Origin: Sphingosinicella sp041916975 | GTDB lineage: Bacteria > Pseudomonadota > Alphaproteobacteria > Sphingomonadales > Sphingomonadaceae | Assembly: GCF_041916975.1 (NCBI RefSeq) | Contig: NZ_JAYRYK010000001.1 | Coordinates: 1,488,001-1,552,000 of the forward strand | Direction: 5' to 3' | DNA length: 64,000 bases | In this document: piece after piece, positions 42,115 through 50,479 of the stretch | Position numbering within the stretch: position 1 is the first letter of the stretch | How the letters are laid out: every line of letters starts with the position of its first letter | Notes under the pieces: generated by a model | Database searches by the model: none | What the model was told of the DNA's origin: nothing | What the model saw: the letters and a program-made list of their open reading frames with translations, nothing else | Position numbers and translations under genes: made by a program

Positions 42115-44214
42115 ATGAAGTTGGGATTGAGGATCGCGTTGGCCGCTGGTGTTGCCATACCTGTAAGTGCGTCTGCGCAGACAGGCAAAGCCGCGACCGA
42201 GCAGGATCAGAGGCCAGAACTTGAGGAGATTGTCGTTACGGCTGACAGGCCGGACAGCTATGGCGCTGACTTCGTCCAAGTAGGAACGTTCCGTAACGCG
42301 CGGATCATTGATGTACCGCTCACCGTCAACGTTGTTCCGCAAGAGCTCCTGAAGGCACAAGCCGTTGCGGGGATTTTCGACGCACTCCGCAACACCGCCG
42401 GCGTTACCCGGTCGCAATTGAGCGGTACGACTTACGACAATATTGCGATCCGCGGGATCCTCATCCACAACAGTACGAGCTATCGCCTGAATGGCTCTAT
42501 GCCCGTAGTCAACCTCGTCGATCTACCGCTGGAAAACAAAGATCGGGTCGAGGTTCTGAAAGGCGTGGGAGCGCTCTATTACGGATTTGCGCCTCCCTCA
42601 GGTATCGTCAACCTCGTGACCAAGCGGCCCGACCGCGACGTGACCAACTTTAGCATGACTGCAAACGATGCTGCAGGCGTCAATGCTACCGCCGATATCA
42701 GCCGACGGCCCAACGACGGATTTGGGATTCGCTTCAACGGGGGCGCTGGAATTGTTGAGAATGGCGTCAAGCGCTTCGGCGGCACGCGATACGTCGCTTC
42801 GTTGGCAGCCGACTTGAAGGTAACTGATGCCCTGAACTTCAGGTTCGATGCCGAGCACGTAGCCAAGGACGTGACCGAACCCCCCGCTCTACAACTCTTG
42901 TCGGCTGCGGCTGGGTTCGTCCCCGCGGCCATCCCCGATCCTGACGTGAATTATGGGGGAGAAAATCTTCGCTATGACGCCTGGGCGACAAATGTATTGG
43001 GGCGCGTTGACTGGAAAATTTCGCCGGCATGGGCCCTGACAATAGAGGGAGGCCAAGCCCTGACGGTTAGGAATCGCGATTTCTCCCAACTCGAGAATTA
43101 CGCGACACCCTCGGGATCTTCGACATTGCGCATCTTCCGTACGCGGGATCAGCGGTTCCGGAACCGGAATGCGCGCGTCGAATTAGCCGGTACCTTCGCC
43201 ACCGGTGCGATTACGCACAACATCGTCGCGGGCGCGAGCAGCAATTGGCGTTTTCAGAACGGCCGCAACAGCTCCGCGATCACGGTAGCTCAAAACTATA
43301 TTGATCCCCGCGAAGTTGTCCTTCCTAATCCGACGGCCTTCACGCTTTCTCCTCTCAATATCCGGGACCAAGGCACCTATGTCGTAAACCGTACAGCCAT
43401 TGGACCGATCGAACTGCTCGCCGGCGTCCGGTACAGCACCTACAAGAGTCACGCGGTATCGGCGTCCGGCGTTACGAGGCGCTTTTCGCTGAAAAAGTGG
43501 ACGCCATCATACGGGATTATCGTCAAGCCCACGAAGAAGCTCAGCCTGTACGCTACCTATCTCGAGGGCCTGGAAGAGGGCGGTACAGCGCCGATCAACA
43601 GCGCCAATCCGGGCGATGTTCTGCCGCCCGCGATCTCGAAACAATACGAGGCCGGAGTGAAGGGTGAGGTGTTCAGAAATGTCACCTTCCAACTTGCCGG
43701 CTTTCAGATCAGTCGCCCATCGGCTTTCACCGATCCGGCCGATAATCTCTTCAAACTCGCCGGACGGTCGCGCTACCGGGGCATTGAAGCCTCTTTCACC
43801 GGCGAAGTGATCCGTGAACTCTCCGTTTATCTCTCGGGGCAATATCTCGATGCAGAATCGACATCTGCCGTAAGCCCGCTACTGCTCGGAAAGCGCCCGG
43901 AAAATACGCCCAAGTGGACAGGAAATCTCTATGTGGAGTATCGCCCGCAAGCGATTGAGAACCTCGCGATTGGCGGAGGCGTCATGCATATAGGTGATCG
44001 CGCAGTGAACAATTTCAATAATGCCTTCGTCGATGATTTCACGCTTTTGCAGGCCTCGGTTCGCTATACGTTCGATGACGTCGCAAACGGCTTGACGCTT
44101 CAGCTCAACGCAGAAAATCTCGCGAACAAGCGATATTGGAGCACCGCCAGCAACGGCTTGCTCGGGATCGGTAGACCGCAGCAGTTCAAACTGACGGCGC
44201 GGATCGGCTTCTAA
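42115..44214 (+). CDS. TonB-dependent siderophore-type receptor
   Basis: This encodes 699 residues from ATG 42115 with AGGGAGGGG upstream. The signal peptide is MKLGLRIALAAGVAIPVSAS. The TonB box lies in ELEEIVVTADR. The plug domain has DVPLTVNVVPQELLKAQAV, IAIRGILIHN and the VEVLKGVGALYYGFAPPSG motif. The phrasing PLTVNVVPQELL and GALYYGFAPPSGIVNLVTKR is typical of ferric-siderophore receptors (FhuE/FpvA-like). The barrel ends AENLANKRYWSTASNGL...LTARIGF with terminal Phe. It should import the bulky substrate of this cluster across the outer membrane. Confidence 0.92.
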   Translation: MKLGLRIALAAGVAIPVSASAQTGKAATEQDQRPELEEIVVTADRPDSYGADFVQVGTFRNARIIDVPLTVNVVPQELLKAQAVAGIFDALRNTAGVTRSQLSGTTYDNIAIRGILIHNSTSYRLNGSMPVVNLVDLPLENKDRVEVLKGVGALYYGFAPPSGIVNLVTKRPDRDVTNFSMTANDAAGVNATADISRRPNDGFGIRFNGGAGIVENGVKRFGGTRYVASLAADLKVTDALNFRFDAEHVAKDVTEPPALQLLSAAAGFVPAAIPDPDVNYGGENLRYDAWATNVLGRVDWKISPAWALTIEGGQALTVRNRDFSQLENYATPSGSSTLRIFRTRDQRFRNRNARVELAGTFATGAITHNIVAGASSNWRFQNGRNSSAITVAQNYIDPREVVLPNPTAFTLSPLNIRDQGTYVVNRTAIGPIELLAGVRYSTYKSHAVSASGVTRRFSLKKWTPSYGIIVKPTKKLSLYATYLEGLEEGGTAPINSANPGDVLPPAISKQYEAGVKGEVFRNVTFQLAGFQISRPSAFTDPADNLFKLAGRSRYRGIEASFTGEVIRELSVYLSGQYLDAESTSAVSPLLLGKRPENTPKWTGNLYVEYRPQAIENLAIGGGVMHIGDRAVNNFNNAFVDDFTLLQASVRYTFDDVANGLTLQLNAENLANKRYWSTASNGLLGIGRPQQFKLTARIGF

Positions 44215-44257
44215 CCTCCTACCAAGAAAGAGCAGAAGCGGTTCAAACCCCGCCTGC

Positions 44258-44287
44258 GAAGGCCGGCTCCCCACGGGGCCGGCCTTC
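44258..44287 (+). terminator. Terminator hairpin after the TonB receptor gene
   Basis: GAAGGCCGGC (44258-44267) pairs perfectly with GCCGGCCTTC (44278-44287), with partial pairing in the loop; AAGTTGT follows. It lies 43 bp after the stop. Confidence 0.7.
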
Positions 44288-44714
44288 AAGTTGTAAATTG
44301 GTTGTTGATTTTCGCTGAGAAGCGACTTGGGAAGGCATAAATCACCATTCCTTTGAGTCGATCTCTGATGGTGCAATCAGATATTCTCAAAGCAACTAGA
44401 GGTCGTTGTGACTATGAATGTCTGTGATCCATCGCGCAGGGGCGGAACAGGTACAGAAACGCGCAAGAACGTGTGCGGCTGCAGTTGGAACGCTACAAGG
44501 CGGTACGGGAAGCGATCTCGTCGCAGCCATCGTAATTGCGCTCAGGCAGGTTACCGTGAAGGATACGCCCAGCGCAGTGGAAGTCGCCTATGACTTTGAC
44601 CTGCTTTGAAATCCTTCCGGCGTTCGCCTTACCGCGACGTCGCTATGGGCGCCGGAGATTTGCTACACGTGAGACAAGGCGGGTTGCCTGCTCTCGCGCA
44701 CGGCGTATGGCCGA

Positions 44715-44987
44715 ATGCTGTGGTATGCCTATGTAAACGTAAACCTCGAGTGTGCCTCGCTGACGCTCCCAGGCGGGGTTGTGACGTACAGCTGCTATGA
44801 TGCGGTTGGCCGTCTGACGAAGCTCAAGTCCGCCACCAAATGCGGCAATAACATGAGTCTTAATATGTCCCACGCGTTTGGCGACCTGTCGCGGCGCAGC
44901 GCGGCGACACTGAGGAAGGTCAGCGCCCATAGCTATATGGACACTCGCCTTCGCGAGGCGGGTTACGGAGATTTGAAAGCGTACTGA
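44715..44987 (+). pseudogene. Possible RHS/YD-repeat protein fragment
   Basis: The translated stretch LTLPGGVVTYSCYDAVGRLT contains the YDAxGRL signature of RHS/YD repeats, but nothing else of such a protein is present. The surrounding 44288-45050 is otherwise without a recognisable gene and looks like decayed DNA near the island's right end. A short piece at 44992-45030 resembles the IS5-type remnant at 47308-47340. Confidence 0.3.
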
Positions 44988-45052
44988 TCTATGTTCGGTG
45001 CCAATTTTTGACCAAAATATGTGCTTTTTTTTAAAATGGTTATAAATACTTT

Positions 45053-45072
45053 GGGGGCAAGATTGGGGGCAA
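45053..45072. promoter_or_regulatory. Paired GGGGGCAA octamers next to the right island end
   Basis: GGGGGCAA occurs at 45053-45060 and 45065-45072, with the same 12-bp spacing and orientation as the pair at 12389/12401. The pair lies 46 bp inside the right att repeat. Likely arm-type sites for the integrase or excisionase. Confidence 0.55.
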
Positions 45073-45118
45073 TCTGATGCCACCCCCTCAAAATATCTTT
45101 TATTTTCAAATCTATGCA

Positions 45119-45142
45119 TCAGGTGTTCGAGTCACCTAAGCG
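45119..45142 (+). repeat. attR core: displaced copy of the tRNA-Thr 3' end
   Basis: These 24 bases are identical to 12246-12269 and in the same orientation. One G is missing right after the core compared with the tRNA. It marks the right island end. The following 45143-45420 shows no gene that I can support. Confidence 0.88.
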
Positions 45143-45420
45143 CACCATCCATTTTAAAATCCTTTATATTCAATCACTTGTCGTTGCTGAAACGCTGGGA
45201 CTTGCGCAGTTCTGCGGGCTTTGGGTATGCGGCCATTCTGCCCTGGGGCGAGAGCGTCTCTGCTTTCAGGCCGGCTGCGCCTAAGTATCCCCGGCGTCTC
45301 TGTCAGCGATGTTTCAGACCCCATTTGCGGGATACGCGATGGTAGGTTGATGGGGCGGCGTTGCTAGAAGAACAGCGCACGAAGGCGCTCTTCATCAACT
45401 TTGAAGCTGTGGTTCAAGCG

Positions 45421-45824
45421 TTATGCAAACCCCAGCACCACACGCTGCTCTTGCCACTGGATGGGAAGCACCGTGCTGAGCAGCTTCTGATGCGTAAGCG
45501 TTGCAGGCTGGGAACCTTGGACGATCGCCTCAACGATGTCGGGCGCGAGCCACGCGAGCGGCGACAACCGCATCATGCGCTTGCGGCATTTGCCAGCTTC
45601 TGTAGCGATCACGCTCACCGGTTTTCCCCTAACCAGCATCGTCTCCCTCAAGGCGAACGCTTCAGCGACGAGTTCGACCAGCTGGGCATCAGGTGCTCGC
45701 GATGGCATCGTACCTTGGCCCGGAACAACGAGCTTGAGCTCGTTCCCACGACGCACGCGGGTAACCGGAGCCGTGATCTTGATCACCGCATCGTGATCCT
45801 CAGGTGCCTGGATGCTGCACACTC
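45421..45824 (-). pseudogene. Serine recombinase C-terminal fragment, cut by IS3 element
   Basis: The minus strand encodes about 130 residues of the tail of a large serine recombinase: APDAQLVELVAEAFALRETM, then LSPLAWLAPDIVEAIVQGSQ and LLSTVLPIQWQEQRVVLGFA ending at the usual place. The resolvase catalytic domain and zinc ribbon are missing, because the IS3-family element begins at 45825 directly upstream of the fragment. A second, more decayed copy of the same tail lies at about 50480-50700. Confidence 0.65.
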
Positions 45825-45893
45825 TGGTCTGCCTTAAGAAAATTGGTCCAATTCTGGAGAGAGCCCTGTGGGGCATGAGAATTGGAGAAATGT

Positions 45894-46172
45894 ATGGGAC
45901 GTCAGCGATTTACACCGGAGCAGATCATCGCGAAGCTGCGTGAAGTGGATGTGATTGTCGGACGAGGCGGGACCGCCGTCGAGGCTTGTCGGCAGATCGG
46001 GATTGCCGAACAGACGCTGTATAGGTGGCGTAAGGAATATGGTGGCCTGAAGGTCGACCAGGTCCGCCGGATGAAAGATCTGGAGCGGGAGAATGCGCAG
46101 CTGAAGAAGCTGGTTGCGGACCTCGCACTGGACAAGGCGATCCTGCAAGAGGCGTCGAAGCTGACTTTTTGA
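45894..46172 (+). CDS. IS3-family transposase OrfA
   Basis: This encodes 92 residues from ATG 45894 (an earlier in-frame ATG at 45882 is possible). It has the helix-turn-helix RFTPEQIIAKLREVDVIVGR with EACRQIGIAEQTLYRWRKEY and the leucine-zipper segment MKDLERENAQLKKLVADLAL. It ends ILQEASKLTF, as in IS407-like elements. It would normally be joined to OrfB by frameshifting. Confidence 0.85.
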   Translation: MGRQRFTPEQIIAKLREVDVIVGRGGTAVEACRQIGIAEQTLYRWRKEYGGLKVDQVRRMKDLERENAQLKKLVADLALDKAILQEASKLTF

Positions 46173-47064
46173 GTCCCTCCCGTCGCCGTGAGGCGATCAA
46201 GTAGGTCTGCCGGGTTCTTCCGGTATCGGAGCGGCAGACCTGCCGTGTTCTGGTTCAGCATCGTTCAACGCAGCGACATCGTCCCAAGGGGGATGCCGAC
46301 GAGCAGCATCTAACGGCCGACATCATTGCGCTGGCCAGGGATTATGGCCGGTACGGCTATCGCCGCATCCATGCCTTGCTCGGCCGTGCGGGCTGGCAGG
46401 TCAGCTTGTCAGTGGTGGAACGCATCTGGCGGCGGGAGGGCCTTAAAGTGCCGAAGAGGCAACCGAAACGACGTCGGCTCTGGTTGGGCGATGGGTCGTG
46501 TATAAGGTTGCGGCCACAGCATCGCGGACATGTCTGGTCTTACGACTTTGTTGAGGATCAGACGCGCAACGGACGCAAGTTCCGGATGCTGAACATCATC
46601 GACGAGTTCAGCCGCGAATGTCTGGCGATGGTGCCGCTGCGGCGGTTCCAGTCGAACGGCGTCATCGACGTGCTTGCCATCTGTTCATCGAGCATGGGCC
46701 GCCCCAGCATATCCGGTCCGATAATGGTCCCGAGTTCGTCGCCCATGCGGTGCGCGAATGGTTGGGCCGGCTCGGCGTCACCACGCTTTACATCGAGCCG
46801 GGGAGCCCTTGGGAGAATGGTTACATAGAGAGCTTCAATGCCCGCCTTCGCGATGAACTGCTCAACGGCGAGATCTTCTACAGTCTGGAGGAGGTCCGCT
46901 GCGTCACCGGCTGGTGGCGCGACCATTACAACCGGCTGCGCCCTCACAGCAGTCTCGGCTATCGCCCACCAGCCCCGGAAACGATCAAGATGGCAGCCTG
47001 GCCGCTCGGCTCCGCTCCGCTTCGCCTCCCGCCCAGGCTGCCATCAGAAATCCGGATCAGCTAA
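46173..47064 (+). pseudogene. IS3-family transposase OrfB, frameshifted
   Basis: The DDE integrase core is recognisable in two frames. Frame 1 (to ~46680) has RDYGRYGYRRIHALLGRAGW and HVWSYDFVEDQTRNGRKF (first Asp). Frame 2 has LFIEHGPPQHIRSDNGPEF (second Asp) and PGSPWENGYIESFNARLRDE (Glu). The change of frame near 46679 fits loss of one base at a VLADLF-type position. An amber codon near 46201 also interrupts the start of the frame. The element cannot transpose on its own. Confidence 0.85.
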
Positions 47065-47329
47065 CTATGCAATCGGACCAATCATCGCGGGCAGTCCACA
47101 TGCCCCACAGGGCTCTCTCCAGAATTGGACCAATTTTCTCAAGGCAGACCATTAATTGATGCTGGGTGACCGCGGAGCCGCGCCGTGTAGTCGTAAGCAT
47201 CCGACCAGCCTGAAAGACCACGGGGCACCGAGCTAACCAAGGCTATTCCAAGCCTGTGTTAGCGAGTCTGAGTAAGCTTACGGTGATCTGGCAGCATACT
47301 GCCTTGTGTTCGGTTCCCAATTTTGGACA

Positions 47330-47518
47330 AAAACATGCGCACCAAAAAGGTGCTATAAAAATTCTCTACAAGCGCCGCAACCGCGCCGAGCGCATGTTCG
47401 GACACCTCAAGATCAACCACGCCATCGCTACCCGCTACGACCAACTGGCAAAAGCTTCCTCGGCATAGTCCATCTCGCCACCGCAAGATACTAGCTCAAA
47501 TTTGTCCACACCGTCTGA
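47330..47518 (+). pseudogene. IS5-family transposase C-terminal remnant
   Basis: ILYKRRNRAERMFGHLKINH then AIATRYDQLAK is the conserved C-terminal motif of IS5-type transposases. After a frameshift near 47454 the tail continues SFLGIVHLATARY, then an amber codon where Trp is expected, then LKFVHTV and a stop (47516-47518). It adjoins and truncates a TonB receptor fragment on the other strand. Confidence 0.7.
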
Positions 47519-47830
47519 AATTTCAACTTTACGCCACCCGACATGTAAGTTCCGATGGCATCGGAATTGATCGCAGCCACGTTGGTTACATATTTCGGGC
47601 TTACGTCGAATAGATTGGTGACACTGCCGAACAGGGTAAACGGGCCAACGTTATACCTCAAATCTAGGTCTATATAGGTTTGCCTATCGAGGTGGTTGTT
47701 GAAGTCCACCGTATCCTGCGCGGCAGCAAAGCTCTCACATTGCCAATGTCGATGTCGGAATAGTCAGCGGAAAGCCGCAGGCCCGGCACACGAATACAGG
47801 TTGTTGACGGTCACGTAAAACAATCCTCCC
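47519..47830 (-). pseudogene. TonB-dependent receptor C-terminal remnant
   Basis: The minus strand gives the last barrel strands of a receptor: PGLRLSADYSDIDIGN in one frame, then DFNNHLDRQTYIDLDLRYNV, GPFTLFGSVTNLFDVSPKYV and GTYMSGGVKLKF in the other. A frameshift lies near 47710, the N-terminal part is gone, and the stop codon is supplied by IS5-derived sequence. The interval 47831-48012 holds no gene. Confidence 0.7.
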
Positions 47831-48012
47831 GATGCGAGCACCCCACCCCTTAACCCGCCTTTGATCCATAGAGACTTGGAGACGCGTAATCCTCGTTATC
47901 CAAGTTTATTGGCCCGCCTCGCCCGCCTGCGATCATTGGCAAAGCGCCTGGTTTCCACCCGACGCACCGGGCCAATCCAACTTCCCTTCCTCGAGTGAAT
48001 GATCAGCTGCCT

Positions 48013-48744
48013 TTAGGCAATTCCATGTGGGTCGAACTTAGGCGGCAGAACGAAAAGATCAGCGAATTGGGCTGCAAGTGCTGGGTCGCCTTGGAGAATG
48101 AGCACGTCTTCATTCGCGAGAGTGTCCAGCGATGCACCGCTGTAAACGAAGGCCGCCAGCGCAGAGGGCTGGCCGCTGAAAACGATGTTGCCTGCAGCGG
48201 CACCCCGTTCAACATGAATGCCGCCGCGATCCACGCGCGCGTTATATTCGTGCTCGCCGAACCGGAAACCGATTGTAAGATCAAGGCTGCCGATGCGGCT
48301 CCTGTCGATCATCGTCCGGAACGAAAGCAGAATCGAGACACCGCTGATTGGGAGTGTCGGATCATGCGCCGGGGAGCGCGCTGCCCAGCGGCCGAGTTCC
48401 TGCACGACCGGCTCAGCCTCGTATCCCCATTCGGTGAGACCGTAGACCTGCACGCTCGCCGGCGGCGGCAGCTTGCTTCGTATGACGACCCCGTTCGCTT
48501 CCAGTTCCGACAGGCGCTGGGTAAGCACGTTGGCGCTGATCCCGGGCAGGTCGGCGCGTAAGTCACCGAAGCGTCGCGGACCGAGCATAAGCTCACGCAC
48601 CACGAAGAGTGCCCACCGGTCGCCGAGCAGTTCCAGGCCGTGCGCCGTGCCGCAGGCATCGTGATACACACGCTTTTTCGCGCCTTTTGATAATTTAGTT
48701 ATATTTTCTAACTTCATAGTTGTTTTATTTAATTTATCGGGCAT
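48013..48744 (-). CDS. HxlR-family transcriptional regulator with C-terminal sterol-carrier-like domain
   Basis: This encodes 243 residues from ATG 48744; ATG 48717 is an alternative, which would leave an AT-rich promoter in between. Residues ~25-115 form the HxlR winged helix: CGTAHGLELLGDRWALFVVR, ELMLGPRRFGDLRADLPGIS, ANVLTQRLSELEANGVV. The C-terminal half (IGFRFGEHEYNARVDRGGIH, AAAGNIVFSGQPSALAAFVY) resembles an SCP2-type lipid-binding domain, a known architecture in which a ligand would be sensed. It is divergent from the DUF1428-VOC gene only 46 bp away, its likely target. Confidence 0.85.
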   Translation of the reverse strand: MPDKLNKTTMKLENITKLSKGAKKRVYHDACGTAHGLELLGDRWALFVVRELMLGPRRFGDLRADLPGISANVLTQRLSELEANGVVIRSKLPPPASVQVYGLTEWGYEAEPVVQELGRWAARSPAHDPTLPISGVSILLSFRTMIDRSRIGSLDLTIGFRFGEHEYNARVDRGGIHVERGAAAGNIVFSGQPSALAAFVYSGASLDTLANEDVLILQGDPALAAQFADLFVLPPKFDPHGIA

Positions 48745-48790
48745 GTTTGGTCAACATCGAGTCGGAATTGCATGAAGGGAGGATAGAGGC

Positions 48791-49939
48791 ATGACCTATG
48801 TAGACGGTTTCGTGCTCGCGGTGCCCACAGCGAACAAGCAGAAATTCATCGACCATGCAAAGCGCGGGGACAGCGTCTTCATGGACCTCGGCGCGCTTCG
48901 GGTTCTTGAATGCTGGGGCGATTCTGTTCCGGACGGCAAGTTGACTGATTTTCGCCGCGCCGTTCAGGCGAAGGACGACGAGACGGTGGTATTCTCATGG
49001 ATCGAATGGCCAGACAGGGCGACCCGCGACGCGGCATTCGCGCAAATGGACACGCTGATGAAAACAGACGACCGGATGCATCCTGAAAAGAACCCCATGC
49101 CCTTCGACGGCAAGAGAATGATTTTCGGAGGCTTCGCTCCGATCGTGACGTTGGAGAAACCTGCCGCCAACAAATCCGGCGACTATATCTGGTACGAACT
49201 GCTGACCAGCGACGTGGAAGCTGCACAGGCGTTCTACGCGCGCATCCTTGGCTGGAGCTTTGCCGATAGCGGCCAATCCGGCATGGACTACCGCATCATC
49301 AATGCCGGCGCGAATAGCGTCGGTGGCCTGATGGCGATAACGAAGGACATGGCAGAGGGCGGCGCCGTGCCGACGTGGCTCGGCTACATCGCCGTCGATG
49401 ATGTCGATGCCGCAGTCGCCGCAGTCGAGGCGCAGGGCGGTCGCACGCTCATGGCCGCGATGGACATTCCGATGGTCGGGCGTATCGCGATGGTCGCAGA
49501 TCCGCAAGGTGTGCCGTTTTACATGATGAAGCCACAGGGAACCGGCAAGAGTCTGGCCTTTGCCGACGACATGCCTCGTATCGGGCACTGCGCGTGGAAC
49601 GAGCTTCAGACTTCGAACCCCGCTGTCGCATGGGCGTTTTATGGTGATCTGTTCGGCTGGAGACAGGATGGCGAGATGGATATGGGCCCGATGGGCAAAT
49701 ACCAGTTCATCCGTCACGGCACCGTGATCGGCGCCATTATGCCAGCCAACGCAGAAATGGGACCGCCGCGCTGGAATCAGTATTTCCGCGTCGAGGATAT
49801 CGATGCTGCAAAGGTGGCGGTCCAGGATGGCGGCGGCCGGGTCATGAGCGGCCCGGACGAGATTCCCGGCGGCGATTTCTCGATGAACTGCATCGATCCC
49901 CATGGCACGCCCTTCGGCCTGGTCGGCGGACGGCGCTGA
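48791..49939 (+). CDS. DUF1428-VOC-VOC fusion protein
   Basis: This encodes 382 residues from ATG 48791 with GGGAGGA upstream. Residues 1-~115 are a DUF1428 domain (MTYVDGFVLAVPTANKQKFI, PEKNPMPFDGKRMIFGGFAP). Residues ~125-245 and ~265-380 are two glyoxalase/VOC domains (DYIWYELLTSDVEAAQAFYA, IGHCAWNELQTSNPAVAWAF, each starting with a strand and ending AMVADPQGVPFYM or NCIDPHGTPFGLV). VOC proteins are metal-dependent lyases, dioxygenases or resistance proteins; the substrate is unknown. The three-part fusion merges genes that are usually separate neighbours. Probably controlled by the divergent HxlR-type regulator. Confidence 0.85.
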   Translation: MTYVDGFVLAVPTANKQKFIDHAKRGDSVFMDLGALRVLECWGDSVPDGKLTDFRRAVQAKDDETVVFSWIEWPDRATRDAAFAQMDTLMKTDDRMHPEKNPMPFDGKRMIFGGFAPIVTLEKPAANKSGDYIWYELLTSDVEAAQAFYARILGWSFADSGQSGMDYRIINAGANSVGGLMAITKDMAEGGAVPTWLGYIAVDDVDAAVAAVEAQGGRTLMAAMDIPMVGRIAMVADPQGVPFYMMKPQGTGKSLAFADDMPRIGHCAWNELQTSNPAVAWAFYGDLFGWRQDGEMDMGPMGKYQFIRHGTVIGAIMPANAEMGPPRWNQYFRVEDIDAAKVAVQDGGGRVMSGPDEIPGGDFSMNCIDPHGTPFGLVGGRR

Positions 49940-49990
49940 GCTTGCCGCTATCATTCCTCGAAGAAATATAAGGACAACCGGAGATATAAA

Positions 49991-50479
49991 ATGGCGAGCA
50001 AGATCATCAACTGCCTGTGGTTCGATCACGGCGAAGCACGCAAGGCTGCGGAATTCTATGCGAGCATTTTTCCTAACAGCCACGTGGACAAGGCAGTAGC
50101 CGCACCGGCCGATTTCCCGTCAGGCTCGGAAGGCGCGGAACTGACAGTCGAGTTCACGCTTCTCGGACAGGCATTTGTCGGCCTCAATGGTGGCCCCATG
50201 TTCAAACCCAACGAGGCCGTGTCGTTCATGATCGAAACGGAAGATCAGCAAGAGACCGATCATTACTGGAACGCGATCGTCGGCAATGGCGGCACGGAAA
50301 GCGCTTGCGGCTGGTGCAAGGACCGCTGGGGGTTCTCCTGGCAGATCACGCCGCGCGTACTCAACGAAGGGTTCGCCGATCCGGACAGGGAAGTTGCAAA
50401 GCGCGTGTTCGAGGCCATGATGACGATGCAGAAGATCGATGTTGCGAAGATCGAAGCGGCGAGACGAGGCCAGGATTAA
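49991..50479 (+). CDS. VOC-superfamily protein, PhnB-like
   Basis: The 162-residue protein starts 51 bp after the fusion gene and is probably cotranscribed. It is of the PhnB/3-demethylubiquinone-methyltransferase-like VOC group: INCLWFDHGEARKAAEFYAS, IFPNSHVDKAV, FTLLGQAFVGLNGGPMFKPN, CGWCKDRWGFSWQITPRVLN. The members are small cytosolic dimers of poorly known function. Confidence 0.88.
   Translation: MASKIINCLWFDHGEARKAAEFYASIFPNSHVDKAVAAPADFPSGSEGAELTVEFTLLGQAFVGLNGGPMFKPNEAVSFMIETEDQQETDHYWNAIVGNGGTESACGWCKDRWGFSWQITPRVLNEGFADPDREVAKRVFEAMMTMQKIDVAKIEAARRGQD

Larger units (their letters stand above)
12246..45142. mobile_element. tRNA-Thr-integrated genomic island, probably mobilisable (~32.9 kb)
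   Basis: The boundaries are two 24-bp identical direct repeats (12246-12269 in the tRNA 3' end and 45119-45142). The tyrosine integrase gene begins 168 bp inside the left end, and both ends carry paired GGGGGCAA octamers. It encodes integrase, AlpA-like and MucR-like regulators, a candidate defence cluster, traC/traD/traA with an oriT-like site, and a catabolic and uptake cluster. No type IV secretion or coupling-protein genes are present. It therefore fits an integrative mobilisable element better than a self-transmissible ICE. The lower GC of 29-44 kb and a probably truncated DUF6118 gene suggest a composite build. Confidence 0.85.
45825..47151 (+). mobile_element. IS3-family insertion sequence, inactivated
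   Basis: The 1,327-bp element is bounded by long terminal inverted repeats: 45825-45876 and 47100-47151 match at 51 of 52 positions and begin TGGTCTGCCTT. It carries orfA and a broken orfB. No clear target duplication flanks it (CTC on the left, TTA on the right). The remaining part of the target recombinase gene is not found on its right side, so later rearrangement is likely. Confidence 0.85.

Noticed and set aside
44418..44609. Small open frame of 63 codons after the TonB terminator
   Set aside because: No convincing ribosome-binding site or family; it lies in decayed DNA near the island end.
12246..45142. Prophage
   Set aside because: There is an integrase and an AlpA-like gene but no capsid, terminase, tail or lysis genes; the cargo is mobilisation, defence and catabolism.
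45119..45142. Second tRNA-Thr gene
   Set aside because: Only the T-arm and part of the acceptor are present; there is no 5' half, so it is the att copy and not a tRNA gene.
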